Below, in pieces: positions 26,001-38,829 of a DNA stretch of 64,000 nt. Every line of letters starts with the position of its first letter. Positions within the stretch are counted from its first letter, which is position 1. Origin of the DNA: Anarhynchus alexandrinus. Lineage: Eukaryota; Chordata; Aves; Charadriiformes; Charadriidae. The DNA lies in contig VUYV01000016.1 in NCBI GenBank assembly GCA_008711295.1, positions 2,709,831-2,773,830 of the forward strand, read 5' to 3'. The notes under the pieces were generated by a model. It ran no database searches. It saw only the letters and a program-made list of their open reading frames with translations, and had not been told where the DNA came from. The position numbers and the translations under genes are program-made.

Positions 26001-27870
26001 GCACTCAGTGAAAAGTACTGCATGGTATGGTTTCATGTTAAGACCTGGAAATGGTGGAGCTGTAGAACAAGGAACTGTTCAATTCTTCATTAGCTTTTCC
26101 TGACCATCTGTGAGCTGCAGGAGCCCTTCTCCCTTAGCATCTCCCCCGCCTCAGCCCTAGGGGGCTGAGAGGCATGAGAGAGCAGGCATGAAGCAAAATG
26201 TAATAGGTGGTCATATGGGATACTGTAGAGGGCTGAAGGTGGAAGAGGAGTGACTGAAGGAGATTAGTTCACCTTGAATGTTATCATCTGGATAGAGAGA
26301 AGAACCCAATCCAAAACCTCATCTTAATTAGACAGGAAAAGGGAAGGGGAGGATTCTGATGCTCAGGCCAGAGGAGAAGGTATGGATTGGTATGTGGCAG
26401 ACACCACAAAAGGCACAGGGCTATTTTCTTGTCCTAAACACAGGTTAAAGCGGCACTCTCAGGTATTGGAAAACATTAAAACTTTTCACTGGCAAGACGA
26501 TGCTGTGTGAGATGACCTAAAGAAAGTGAAACTTTATGAGGAGAAGGCTACCCATAACAGAACCGGGGGCGGGCTCCACAGACCATGTAGGCTTTGTTTG
26601 TCAGTGTAGGAGCAGAAATAACTTTTTTGCGCTGTATCTACCAGGCTGTGGATAAGGAGCACAGTTTGCTTACCAAGCTATTAAGAAAATAGATTAACAA
26701 ATGCTGAAAATATGTATTTTCTCCTCAGCAAAGGGCTCTTCCCAGGCTTTTTCTGAAACAGAGTAGTCTGAAATCATACAGAGCAGTGCAGGAGTAATTG
26801 GTTAAAACAGGGGGAAGGAAATACTGCTTTAACCACTCTGTGTCCTTGACGAATGTTAAAGGCTTTTGCCTTTTCTCTCCAAACTTGATGAAACTTCTTA
26901 CACCTGTACGCATGCAGAAATGTACTTCTGAAGTAAAACATGTTAAGTGCTCTTCAGAAGTCATTGTTAAAATACAGAGGAGGATCCTTCTTTTATTCTG
27001 AGTCCTTCCTTCAGATGTGCACAAGTCTTCAAATATTTTTACAGGGAATGGGTATGGTGGAAAGCTCTTTGTGTTATGACTTACATGATGAAATAACTCC
27101 ACTTATTCTGGCCGTTAAAAGATGGAAATGGTACTATTTGTCTATGCTCTTCCTTAGCAGCTTTTGCCCAGTGTAACATTCACAGTATTGAACCCCAAAC
27201 CTACACGACACACCTACAGGGTATCTCATTAGCTCTTCTGATCTTCCACAAAACTTGTTATCTTTGCTCTCCTCCCTGGGCCCACTGAGGACCACCACCC
27301 ATTGGCTGGCTGGTGAGCACACATCATGTACAATATAGCCTTTTTTTTGTGCATGGGGCTTACTTAGACCTGAAGTGGTGTCTTGCTAGAGCTGGGAGAT
27401 GCTGCAGAACTTCACCGATGGGCTCCTGACCGTTCAGTGACTTGGAAATGGCCACTTTTTAAAAAAGGTTTGTGAATGTTTATAGGAAAAGACAATGAGG
27501 GATCTAACAGGATAGCTGTATCTGGTAAATTCACCTCTTCTGTCCTTTCAACTGACTAGTGATAAATAAGGCAAATGCAAGACTGTGCTTGAAAATATAA
27601 GAGCAAAAGAACAATCTTTTCTCCTCTTGGCATGGCTTCCGACAATGTTTGCTGTCTGCCAGCGTCGCTGTGAGTTACAGTACACTGGGTCATCATTACA
27701 TACAGGAGCCAATGAGGGCAAGAATAACCCTAGAAACAGTCTATTTTCTGTCACTGAGCAAGTGTTGTTCTCTACCCCTCTGATACCTCCAACTACTTGA
27801 TATGTAAAAATGACTGGAGTTATGTTCAAGCTGTTTGTCCATCCCTTCCCAGCCATAATACTGGTTAAAC
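23064..27870. other. Non-coding stretch, nothing recognised
   Basis: Short frames only. An A-rich patch lies at 25068-25144 and C/T-rich tracts near 24402-24445. No exon or transposon was recognised. Confidence 0.5.
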
Positions 27871-27871
27871 A

Positions 27872-27950
27872 GATACACACATATATGTATATATTACATA
27901 TATGCATATATAGAAAAATATACATACACACCCTGAAACATATACATGTA
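27872..27950. repeat. (TA)n/(CA)n AT-rich microsatellite
   Basis: Alternating TA, CA and ATG steps over about 80 bp. The tract contributes the tyrosine/isoleucine-rich middle of a spurious 244-codon minus-strand frame that spans it. Confidence 0.8.
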
Positions 27951-29999
27951 ATGCTCTTGTACGTGGCGAGCTCATCAGCTGTCTGCTTGAGAAAAGCAGG
28001 ACAAAGCTCTGGGCAAACTGAAGGTGAAGGAAGAGAATCAAGACTGATCTCTGAGGGGGGGGGAGACAGTTTTAGCGAGCAATGCAGCTCAGTCATTTTG
28101 GAGATGGAGGATTTCTGAGAGCAGAGAGCATTGAGCATTGTTGATTTAGGATCTGATTTTATTCTGAATGTTTGAGTACTTAATGAAGGGTAACGCCACA
28201 ACAAGAGCAAAGTAAGAATTGTTGGTGCAAAAATGATATCCTTATCTGACCCCCAGCAGTGAAGTTTCTGAGCATTAAGCACCTCCTTGCTCCTTGGCCA
28301 TGAAAGAAGTTTATTTTTATTCCTGTTTTAATTATAGGAAACTGAGAATCAGGGAGACAATAATGCGGACTTTTAAAGTCCTGTTTAAATTACTAGGTAT
28401 AGAAAGAGGGCAGCATGCCAGGAAAAGAAGGTCTTCTGAAAACATTTCTGCAAACATCAAGAGGGAGCCAAATGCTTTCTGCTATGCTGACCCTCCTGGG
28501 AAGGACATTTTCTGCAAACCTGGCCTTAATTGGCACTGAGCACTGGAAAATTCTGGTCCTCTACCCAGCATTATGGCATTATGGGTCAGATCGGTGTATC
28601 TGTTGCATTAGACTATCCATCCTCTGATTCAATCTTTGCCCTGGCTGTACATGCCCAATTTTATTTTGGTTTATTTGTGAAGAGCAAATTCAGGAGGAAA
28701 AAAAAATATTCTTTTTTTCTCTCTCTTTTTTTTTTCTGTCCTTCTCATCTTTCAGCCTGGGATTTACAGTAGCATGGCCCGTTCTACCCCTTCCAAAATG
28801 CACTGAAAAGGAGCCATCTGTGGGTTCCCTCTGTTGATATATTTCCAAAAGACCTTGCAAAGTGACATTAATTGTTTTGACTGTGTGCACCTATTCGTTA
28901 TTACACACTGCTGCCCGACTCTCTTGCCTTTTTTTTTTCTTTCTTCAAGTAATAATCTTGCACTATACTCAAATATTTGTGTACAGTCAGCTCAGAGGGA
29001 GTCAGCCGAGAAGCCTTCCTGCCATCAGGGCCCTAAAAGCAGAGATGTTCTGAAGTCATTTCAGTGTAGGGAGCACATTTCATACTTATCAGGCAATTTC
29101 TTGTGTACAGATGGGACCCACCCATACCACATTATTGAAATTAGCTCCTCTCCAGATTCCTTCCACTGTAGCCTGGGTTGGCTGTAGAAGATTTGAGTGC
29201 ATCACCTTCAGCGTTACCTTCGCTGATGTACGAGCTGTTGACTGCACAAGCTAGGAGCTGACATTCAATGCTGCGCATTTCTTTCTCCAGCAAAGCCGTG
29301 AAAATCTGATGGACTTCCTGGGCAATATTAAATCCCCAGCAAAAGCTTTATAAAAGCTACTTCAGAACACTATCAAATTATTAGTATTCTTCTTCATAAT
29401 ACAGATGGGGTCTCATTTTATTGAAAGAAAAAGAGAGAGAGAGAGTGTTTTTTCCAGCCCTTTTGGGAATTATTTTATTGAAAATATCAAAACTGGGAAG
29501 ATTTCTCCAGTGCCAGGGGTCAGAATCTTTGACTAGTTTGTTGTAATGTGAACATATAAAAATTCACTCAGTGCTTATTCTCTGCCTTTTATTTAATATA
29601 CAATCCAGGTAGTTCCACTTTGATTCTTTACATTACTGTCCCTAGCACTGAACGTTTGCCTTGAGTGTTTTACATTTCTTTCATGAATTTTAAAAAAGGG
29701 AAAATTTCAGGAAAATTGCCATTGGCCTAATATGTATTGATGTACTATTACCAGTAAAACAAATTTTTGTTATTCCAACTGACACTGAATAAACAAGTAC
29801 TTTATATTTCTTCTGGGGAGCTCTAACTTGAAGTATTCTTCACTTTAGTATCTCCACTTAAAAACAGCATTTTCTTGCTCATTCCCTGTGAATCATATCT
29901 GCATACCTTAATAAGTATGTGTTTAATATTTTAATTTCTATTAATACAGAATAGTAAATGCTGCTGGAAGTCAGCTGAAGTAAGAACTATGACAAGCAG
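27951..29999. other. Non-coding stretch, nothing recognised
   Basis: Contains a G-run at 28056-28064, T-rich tracts at 28711-28736, and a GA microsatellite. 28980-29340 is repeat-free and could be constrained, but nothing specific is visible. Confidence 0.45.
29423..29446. repeat. (GA)n simple repeat
   Basis: GAAAG lead followed by about seven GA units. A simple microsatellite. Confidence 0.85.
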
Positions 30000-30250
30000 C
30001 TAAGTTACGTTTCTCCCTGTGCATCATTGTCATCATCACTAAGTACTATCAATAGAAGGACCAGCCAACTCATAATTTCAAAGGAATTGGGTTTTCAATG
30101 ATTGCTAAGGGCAGAGTTGTCACGCAGAGCCTTTATTGTGACAATGATTCATGAGAAGAGAAGAAATCAGCTCGATTCTCTCATCACCAGTGTCATTTTC
30201 TTTGGACTGGCAGTTAAAATATTTTTTTGCTTATAAACAGATTGCTGGTA
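30000..30250. promoter_or_regulatory. Candidate enhancer-like element with SOX-type inverted pair
   Basis: Repeat-free 250 bp with the palindrome ATTGTGACAAT at 30135-30145, which is two inverted SOX-type cores (ATTGT/ACAAT) one base apart. It also has ATTTATT/TAAT elements and a nearby second ACAAT-like context. SOX proteins bind such cores, in pairs for some family members, although usual dimer spacing differs. The enhancer call is inference. Confidence 0.2.
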
Positions 30251-33200
30251 ATCTCTAAAGTCAGGTAAAGGTGACAAATACGGAATACCTGTGGGTATAT
30301 ATGTTAGTAATCTTCTAGCGTAAACCTGGGTTGTAAAGTGAGATCACCAAACGCAGCCTTGTTACCTCAACTTTTTTTGCCCTTTTCTTATAGGAGGAGG
30401 CAAGTTCACCTGAGTTATGTATATAAACCCTGTGAAGGTTTGTGTCCAGGTTTGAATTAGGGAGTGTCTCTGACAGCCAAGTGAAAATCCTGATTTGGAA
30501 CAACTCTGCTGTATGAAAGCTTGGCTCTTCTGCAGGTTGGCATTGCTTGTTTTAGGCTATGTTGGCCAGTATTAAAATGCCTTTAAAATCCCCCAAAATG
30601 ACAGCTAAGGAAAGTATTGTGTTGGTGTTTTGAGGCAGATCTTAAAAGAAGGATTGCTTTTGTCTGATATCATACATAGCATCATGCGCAAGTGCTTCTT
30701 GTGTTCTTTGTCAAGGGGTTATGAAGGCTCCATCCATGCAGCTGGGAATTCAGGAATATTGCTGACACAAAGAGGAATGTGTTTTGCAGGGCTGCAGTAT
30801 GCACCTCCATGATCTAAGATGAGAAAAACATGCCATCGGGATGCCTTTGATTGCTTTAACCTTTCTGTCCTCCACACTGAGGCAGCCCCTGGAGCCGCTC
30901 TCTTGCTTCCAGCCAAGATTCCAGCCTCTTTCCAAATATCCCATTTTAAGTAAGCAGGTGGCTGAAGTCTTCCTGAGTCCAGGGACGTCTTACCTCAGGC
31001 ATGGTCTAAACCACAACAAAACAAAGGAAAAAAAAGCAACAGAAAGCCAGTGTGAACTCAGGCCAGTGCTTGTCTCTCTGTTTCTGACTATGCAATCCGT
31101 ATTCTGTGAATAAATTCACTTCTGCGTGTTTAATCTGACACCTTTTGCAAGCAATGCACTCACTCAAAACACCAGCAATGAATAAGCACTACCAGCCTCT
31201 TGTAGATATTTGATTGGGTAGCTAATTCACAAATGATTGACTACCCAAGTAGTGAGAGCATATGGAGGCTCTGTGAGCGACTGTCAACACGAGGAAAGTA
31301 GTCAGGGAAGCCAATTGTTAAGAACTGAAAACAATAGCGAACAAGAAAGTCCTTGAAGGAATGTGGCACTGGGTCTGCTCGAAGCATGAATTTATGAAAA
31401 CGCGTGGCCAAAACAAAAGAAGATGGCAGCATCATTTCCTATATATGCTCCTCGTTGTTGGTTATTATTATTCCAATTTTTGACACTTGAATGAAATGTG
31501 GTATAATTGGGCTTCATAGCTGCTGCTTCAGGCGACATCAATTGCCTTTTTTAAAAATGATGATGGCGTTGAGGGAGACTCTTTTTTTCCTTTTATGTTT
31601 TGAAGCTGCCGTACTCTCAGTGCCACTCGTACAATACACGAAAGGGGCATTGTACTCCTGGGAGGGTCTGCAAGGCTGGGGACTGATCCCATAAAGAAAT
31701 ATGATATGGAGAAGAAAAGAAAAGTAAACATACTGTGGGATGTTACGCTAAAGCTAATCCCAAGATATTCCTTCTTCTTTTTCCTCTCTGGGTTTTCCTT
31801 ACCGATAGCTGAAGCATTTCACTTCCTTCCCTGTAGCATGCAGAGTGTGTAACATTACAGGTGTATGCGAGAAAACTCTGTTCCTTGCCTTCCTTTGCTT
31901 TGATTCAGTAATCAGTTCCGTCAAGTTTGAAGGACCTTAAGCTGTCATGAAAGGAAAATCATTCCTTAAACTGTGTTTATTTCTGCTGAAAAAAAACACC
32001 TCTGCATCTTTTGTTTGTATTGATAGGTATACTGCAGGATTTGGTTGGCTTATTTTAACTTAGGGAGGAAATAAGATGAGAAGCACTATGTTTTTCAAAG
32101 TTGGATTCAGCAGGGAAAGGGAAGATGTATTCATCATTCTGCTTTTGCATTGAGAAGCAATTCTTTAGAAGGTAGAACAGATCTTTAAAAAATAATGCTG
32201 AAAGTACTCTAATGACTAAGAAGACTGAATTAACCTATTGTGACTGAATCCTTTGCGGGGGATAGATCCTACTGGGTATGTTTTAAATACCGTATCATGC
32301 CCCTCATTTCTGCTCCTACTCAAATCCACCAATACAGGACTGGTTAAGCCCCAGCATAGAGCAGCATTTCATTTCAGTGTCCCCAAGGGAACTTCAGCCC
32401 CCCCGAGGGTGCTGGGGTGCCCTGCCCATATAGCCTGTCCCTTTGGCTGTGTCCCCAGTGTTAGGGGTGATGTAGAGCTGAAAGAAGTAGATGGGTTTTT
32501 TTGGCTGCAGTAGGGGAAGGCTTTGCATTGACTGAATGACAGGTGGAACTGGAGCTGGAGAAGAGAAGGCAAATCAGTTGAGCCATGTCTGTATAGCTTT
32601 AAGAAAAAACACATTTGCCTGTCTTGAAGGCAGTTTCCCTTCAGACAGACCCAAATGAAGGGTCTGGATCCAAACAGCCCCAAATGAAGGACCATCTGTA
32701 CTGTAGCTCTGTTATAGCCACTTCACAGGAAAACTGCCAAAGGATGCGCAGGATGTAGCCCTTCTGCCAGGTGCTGTCAGCAGCAGTGCATGCTGGGTTC
32801 GGATGTCAGGAGGTTCCTCCTAAAATTAACAAACCTCAGGTGAACGAAATGGCTCCCCTTGGTGCTTTCAGGCAGCAAACTCTTCTCTTTTGCTAAGGCC
32901 TAAGTTTGTGCATAAAGCAAAGAAAATGTCACTGAGAAAAAAGGAGCATAAATGGGGAAACACAACCACAATAACACAAATGTCAGTTTACAATTTTACA
33001 GCTTGTAAGCAAGACGTATGTAAACTCCCTCTCCACGCACGCACACATATGTGTACACAGCAATCCTGTTCCTCACTTCTCTTACCCTCTGGCAGGGGTG
33101 TTCAGCGCATATTGTCCCTTTAATATTTCTTTTTGCTTCTCGCCAGCCCTTTCCCCCAGGCACCCCACCAGAAGTTGTTGATGTTGACTAGTGGAGATGC

Positions 33201-34835
33201 TGTGTCTCTACCACAGGGTTAAACTCATGTCTTCCTGCTCTTACTTGGTCATACAGATGCCAGGGATAGGAGTGCTGGTGGAGACATGTTTTCCCCTTCT
33301 CCCAGCATCTCCTTCTGACTTTTCATTCTCACCAAATGCCAGATTACTTTAAGGTTCTGCCAGCTGGTAAAACCCGTTTCTTCTTCCTCTTCTTATTAGT
33401 GAGATCCCAAGTGGAGGATGCCCCGTGACAGCCAGCACCACTGCCAAGACCTGACGCAAAGCTGGGGGCTGCCTGCAGGTGCCGAGATGTAGCAGAGCGA
33501 GCACAGAGTCTATGGTGCTCATTTTGGCAGGTAACTCTTGGAACTTTGTTGCCTAAAGACATAAATTTCAATGCAATTCTAAGGTGTAGGCATCTAACTA
33601 CTAATGATTTAGGATCTTAAACAATTTTAAAATATTCTTTTTAATGAAATCTTTGCAGTTAACCTTTAACTGCTTCCAGTTCACAGAATTCTTTACAAGA
33701 AAGGGCAGGAAATCAATAGCTCTAAAAAGCAAAAGCAACAGCCCTAGCATCAGCATGTGCCATATCATACTGGTGTGCCAGTGAGAGCAATTGCCTAGAG
33801 CAAGCAGGAGGTGACACAGAAGAGCCATCCTCTGCCTGGATTACTTTTGCATTATAACCTGGCTCATAAGGAATCCTATAAGGAAAAGGGAGATCGAAGG
33901 TAGGTTTCATCACCAAGCCATTATCAAGGGAACCTGGGGCAAGTGAAGTTTGTCTGTACAGGAATCCCTAAATCCGTTGATTTCTGAGAGCTCATTAGTG
34001 TGAGTATAGCAAGCAGGATTTTTACCTGCTTCTGTTGTTGCGCTGGTCCTGGAAATTGTTGCTACTTTTGTGACTCTACTACAAGTACTATAAAACAGGG
34101 AAAGGCTTAGAATTAGGCTAGCTGCTTATCAACCTCAATTTCTAACCCTATGCAAACAAACAAAAACCACACACACCCATACACCCCCTGTTCAGTGAGT
34201 TTTTCTGCTTTCATTTGCTCAGCTTCTCCATGCTTTTGTCTTAGATGTTAGAAGGTTGGACACAAGGTCATTCACTAACCATTTCATGTGGATACAGCAA
34301 GTCAGTTCAGGTCTTCTCCCCCTCCCCTCAATTCATCTGAAATCTCTGCTGTGCAGTAATGGGGCTGAAAACACAGTCCTCATGGCAAAAAATAAAAAAA
34401 ATGCTGCTGTTCCACAGGAGTGCTGGGAAAGGATGTCCCAGATGGGTGTCTGTGCAACTCAGAATGGGTTGTTTGAATGTCACATATTACTTAGGCAGTA
34501 GATTAGTGTGAGTTTGAACCCTTTTAAGCAGAAGCTGAGAAGGGGTTAGGAATACTTCTGTCATCAATAATTACAGGAACTTCTGTTCAGCCTTTGCTTC
34601 TTCTTAAGGCCTAGGACGTACTCCTGGACCCCAGGGAAGGGCAGTTCAGGGAGGATATTATTCACAGATGTCAAAAATCCCAAGCATGTGTCACTTGCCA
34701 ATAGCAATTATTGTGGTGGCGGGGCACTTGCCCAAATATTGCCATGAATATGGACTGTGATCTCTTGTGAGTTGTTTTGCCCAGTTTCTGGAACCGACTC
34801 TTCTGTGTCTTAAACAGTTATTGAAATCTATATGC
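30251..34835. other. Non-coding stretch, nothing recognised
   Basis: Short frames only. A 29-bp-spaced direct repeat of CCAAATGAAGG occurs at 32651-32661 and 32680-32690, with CA-rich patches near 33034-33060 and 34167-34188. No exon was recognised. Confidence 0.5.
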
Positions 34836-34912
34836 ACACTTTCCCTGTCTGTAAAAATGGGATGACTCCCCTCACTAGCTTATTTGGAGAACAAATTAAT
34901 AATGTCAGGCAC
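34836..34912 (+). repeat. MIR-like SINE 3' part
   Basis: 'ctttccctgtctgtaaaaatgggatgac' type sequence is followed by 'ctcactagcttatttggagaa' and 'aaattaataatgtcaggcac'. This order follows the MIR core and 3' region (ctcatctgtaaaatggg, then ctacctcatagggttg, then gattaaatgagataatg, then cctggcac). Diverged but collinear. Family assignment from memory. Confidence 0.45.
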
Positions 34913-35839
34913 TCAAGAGGAAAAGTTTTTCAATGTACATTTGCTCTGCAAAACTGCTCAATATTGTTATTATTTATTATTCTATGGACTCATCACTCTC
35001 AGCTCTCTTCTGCCAGAAGCTGCTTTGAAAGATGGATAAGTTGCACAAAAATTTTCCTTCAGTTTTCTTTGTGAGAAATGTGGCAGGGGGGGATTGTTCT
35101 TGTGGGGGAGGGCAAACGAAGACAAGCTGCTGTAATGAAATGGGTTTGAAAAGGTGGAAGCAGGGAAAGATAACTTCTAACCTAAAATTCAGACAGTTGT
35201 ATTGCCAAATTTTTACTCAGATAAAAGGCACAAATATATGAGTATAAAAAATCCTTTTACTACCTGCAGATATATTTATAACGCTTCGATTTTCTCTCTG
35301 TGCTGTCTCTCCCTCCACACTGATACAGCAGATGTAAAAGGCGGGGATAGATGTGAGTAGCCCTAATTACTGTTTGTTAATTCTGTGTTTGATGTAGCTG
35401 ATAAATACCAACGTTGCTCCTGTCTCACTCTTTACTTCCAGTGACTTTCCATCTGGTGCAACTCATGCTGTACGCTCCCTCAGGTTTATGTGAAAACTAC
35501 TGTGAAAGCAGAGTCATTGATTTTTGTAGGTTTAGTGCCAGAGCAATTTAAGATGGCACAAGGCTGATTTCCTTGACTTTCGCTTTCCTGCTCTTGATAC
35601 TTCTGTGTCAAACTCAACACCTTTCCCAACACTATCCTCCTCCTCATAATAACAAAGTACTCAGCACCTCCTCCTCCTCACTAGCGCTGTCAGCAGGAGC
35701 GGTGGAAGGGTGCTACAGTCGACTGTGTTTGTTTTGACAGTGCCAACTTTCAAAAGAATCTGCTGAGTTAGTGGGAGGTCTCTGTGTGTTTGTGTTTCTA
35801 AACATAATTGTTTAATCCCGTTTTGGGGTTATTTCACCA
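34913..35839. other. Non-coding stretch, nothing recognised
   Basis: Contains a short (TCC)n-like patch around 35636-35681. No exon or transposon was recognised. Confidence 0.5.
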
Positions 35840-36360
35840 CTGCTCATCTATTGCGCAATGGGAGTTGTAAAGTTACGGCCTGGACTTCAGATCCCTCCTG
35901 CATTACGATAGCCATCACGGTGAAGAATTTGGTCTGCTGCAGCTCTCTCATCTCGTAGACAGCTAATGACGTGGAGGGACTTTTCCAGGTCTTCCAATTA
36001 GTCTGTTGTAATGGAATAAGTAGCGGGGAGATTATTTTCCCATGCTATTGTAAAAAGTCTGCTGAAGGCTCCATTTTGATTTTACGTACGTGACCATTTA
36101 TCACAGTAAAACGTCTGAGTTAATATGCATGACCAAAATCAGTGAGATCAGGGTCAGGCCCTGAAGCAGGGCCATTTGGGCTGCCAGCAGTGGCATTCGC
36201 AAACACAACGAAAGGCCACAGTGATTTTGCCTGAGTTAAAGGATACCGTTATAGACAGATTCTCACATTTTGTCTTTCAAGTGTCAGTGACACAAGTTGC
36301 CATGATTTATGACGTGGCACTGCAATCCCTGATTAATTGTCATTGCTGATGTGCAGAAGA
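35840..36360. promoter_or_regulatory. Enhancer-like stretch with two TGACGTGG sites
   Basis: Identical TGACGTGG octamers on the plus strand at 35967-35974 and 36310-36317, plus TACGTACGTGA at 36083-36093. TGACGTGG is the core of the UPRE/CRE-like site bound by bZIP proteins (XBP1, ATF6, CREB family). CpG-containing octamers are rare in this AT-rich, CpG-poor window, so the pairing is notable. Function is inferred. Confidence 0.22.
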
Positions 36361-38299
36361 TGATGTGCAAAGAGTTTTTTCCCGAGCATTTTGTAAAATG
36401 TAGTAGGCAGGGAATGGACTACCAGAGACTGAAGTTCAGACATTGGGACTGCCTGCTCACAGAAAGCGCGTTAAATCATTGCATTAGTCCTCCAACCTCT
36501 TACGGGGCTTATCCCTCCTCTCTGACTACACAGGGAGATCAGAGTCCTAACCCTGTTCCTCTGAACGGTGTCAGAGTTACATGCATAGAGGAAATGCCTT
36601 CAGAAAAATCTCTGTGGTGATGGAGACCATTTACATATAGCGAGCGAGGCTATTTAGGTAGGTGCCAACCTGAAAGCTACTTATTTCTGAGCTCTTTGAG
36701 GACTCAGACCTTGTGAGATACCAAATGTAAGTGGATAAATGTCTTTTGCATGTGTAAGTCCAGTGGCCCCTTCATACAGGTGATAGAAGCAGTCAGGAAA
36801 AATGGAGACCTTGCCCAAATTCTTTTGAAATAAAAACCTGCATTTTAATCAGTGAATTTCCTGCATTTATCTGCTTGCTGTTGTTTCTTTTTATTTTGCA
36901 GCATGCCTGCTCAATTCATGAGACATTTTTGTTTTGTTTCCAAAATGTAGGATAGGCAGTAAACTTAGCTTTAGAGCTATAAGTCTTTTTCTTCCCCACC
37001 AAAAAAAAATCCCACCTGTTCTTTCTTTATATATTACCACCCTGCCTGCGGCTGAGGTAGGAATGTAGGGAGACGGAAAGTGTATCTGTGAGTGTGTTGC
37101 TCATGCTTATATTCCAAATGAACATGGCATTATTTTGGAACTTAAAACTGCTTCTTTGAATAACTGCATTTTTTACATGGCACAACAGTGTGCTGCAGCT
37201 TATAACAAAAATACATCTGCAGAGGGAACTTAAGTTCAGTCTGCAGAGACTGAATCCGCCTGTTTATCAGTTTGTGCATACAGGGACAAACCCTGCAGTG
37301 GTCCTTCCCAAAAATAAAACTAAGGCATTTGCTACTTAGGGAATTGTGGTCAGCTCTGTGTGTGAGGGGACTAGGGAGGGGGAGGACTTCCAAAGAGAAA
37401 GGCTCAAAAACTCTGTATTACTGGGGCACAGCTCTGCACCCAGGCAGTGCAAAGGGTGTGTGATGTGAGGGGTTCGCTGGTTCTTCCTTCTTGAAGTTTG
37501 ATGGCAATTGAGTCTGTTCTAGTTTCGAGCTGGGACTGTTCTCCCTCCTGACATCACTGCTCCTGTTCATTTGACAGTTTGTGGTCTGATCATCTGTATG
37601 AACCCCTTGGAGACAACCATACACATTGAGCCAGAGGACATCTATCTTTTGCTCTCTCCTTTTGTGCACTGAAAGGATATTATTTTGAAAGTCACACTAT
37701 ACAACAGCCATTTCAGAGGGTGACTCTCAGCTCCTCTGCAAACAGAAGAGAGCTTTGCATGCAATTTAATATAAAACAAGGTTATGTCTTTAATTAAATT
37801 ATTTAATCCCATTTTTTGAGAGAAAAGTCTTTTTTATCAGTTTAGAAACAATGTGCTAAAAATTCTGGGGTTTTCTATTTTCAGTCTTTCATTTCTTCAG
37901 TCGCCTTATATCACTCATTTAACTGCCCTGTGTTTATGCCTCTCTTCTGGGGAAAGGGGATAGAGCTTATTTGGCTCTGTAAGGTTTTGGGTATGTGATG
38001 GCCTTATTTATTAAATATTCCGTGTACTGCCAGTTGTAAGAATGAAGTGTAAGCCCCAAATGTCTCTGTATTATTAATTTTGGCATTAGCAAGACATCTA
38101 ATTTTTACAGTTGAAGATGGCTTCTCCTTTTTAATATTAGTCCTTCCCATTTCACAAAGTGAGCTGCATTTCTGCTCTCCAAGGGAAATGGCCTGGAATT
38201 CACAAACCAGAGTTGAATGGCAAAAAAAGGGACAGAAAAATTAGGAAGAATGGCCAAATAAGAAAGGCATATGCACTGCATTTTCCTTTCACATTTCAG
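36361..38299. other. Non-coding stretch, nothing recognised
   Basis: Short frames only, none recognisable. No repeat body seen. Confidence 0.5.
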
Positions 38300-38317
38300 T
38301 TGTGAGTCATACTGTGG

Positions 38318-38440
38318 TCCTTCTTTCCAGATGAGCTGACTGAGGCAGAAAGAAGAAAAGTAACTCCAATCGCATAATAAGCTAGAACTTGAACAGGAAT
38401 CCAATTAGCTCTTTTGTTTTAACGTTAAACTACGTTGCCT
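38318..38440 (-). repeat. MIR-like SINE relic
   Basis: In plus orientation the order is 'ccagatgagctgactgaggcag', 'aagtaact', 'gctagaacttgaacaggaatcc', then 'agctcttttg' and 'actacgttgcct'. This is collinear with the reverse complement of a MIR (agatgaggaaactgaggc, aagtgact, agctag...gggattcgaacccag, gctctttcc, ctac.ctgcct). Diverged, with small indels. Family from memory. Confidence 0.5.
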
Positions 38441-38735
38441 TGACCTCAGCCCACAGGTAGTGTTAACGTCCATGGTTATTGTCAGGCAGTTGTATGAATG
38501 TGTTACAAAATTAAATAATGTGGCATTGTGCTGTATGACTAGCGCTTATGCACTAAATTATCACAGCTCTCCCTGACCTTGGCAGCATCACAGGGTTCAT
38601 ATTTTCAGAAAGATGAATTGTTCTCAGAACAATTTCTTCAATGTTTTAAACACACACACTTTTCTTTAACCTTATGGACACACAGTTTCTACCTCCTTGT
38701 ACTGTTAGGATGTTAAAAACACCAGTGCCAATACA

Positions 38736-38822
38736 ATGCCAACTGAAGTCAATAAAAGGGCTTTTACTGACTTCTGTGCTCTGTTACTTTATACTTAAAT
38801 GAAACTATAGGATTTGGGCCTA
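38736..38822. repeat. Palindromic MITE-like repeat with near-perfect hairpin
   Basis: GAAGTCAATAAAAG (38745-38758) and CTTTTACTGACTTC (38761-38774) pair at 13 of 14 positions around a 2-base loop. The flank 'gatttgggcc' at 38811-38820 resembles the terminus of the same sauropsid palindromic family as 4064-4143. Non-coding. Confidence 0.5.
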
Positions 38823-38829
38823 AAACTGG

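Noticed and set aside
27548..28282. Longest open frame in the window (244 codons, minus strand)
   Set aside because: It runs through the TA/CA microsatellite at 27872-27950, which supplies its Tyr/Ile-rich middle. It resembles no protein family and overlaps plus-strand frames, so it is a chance opening.
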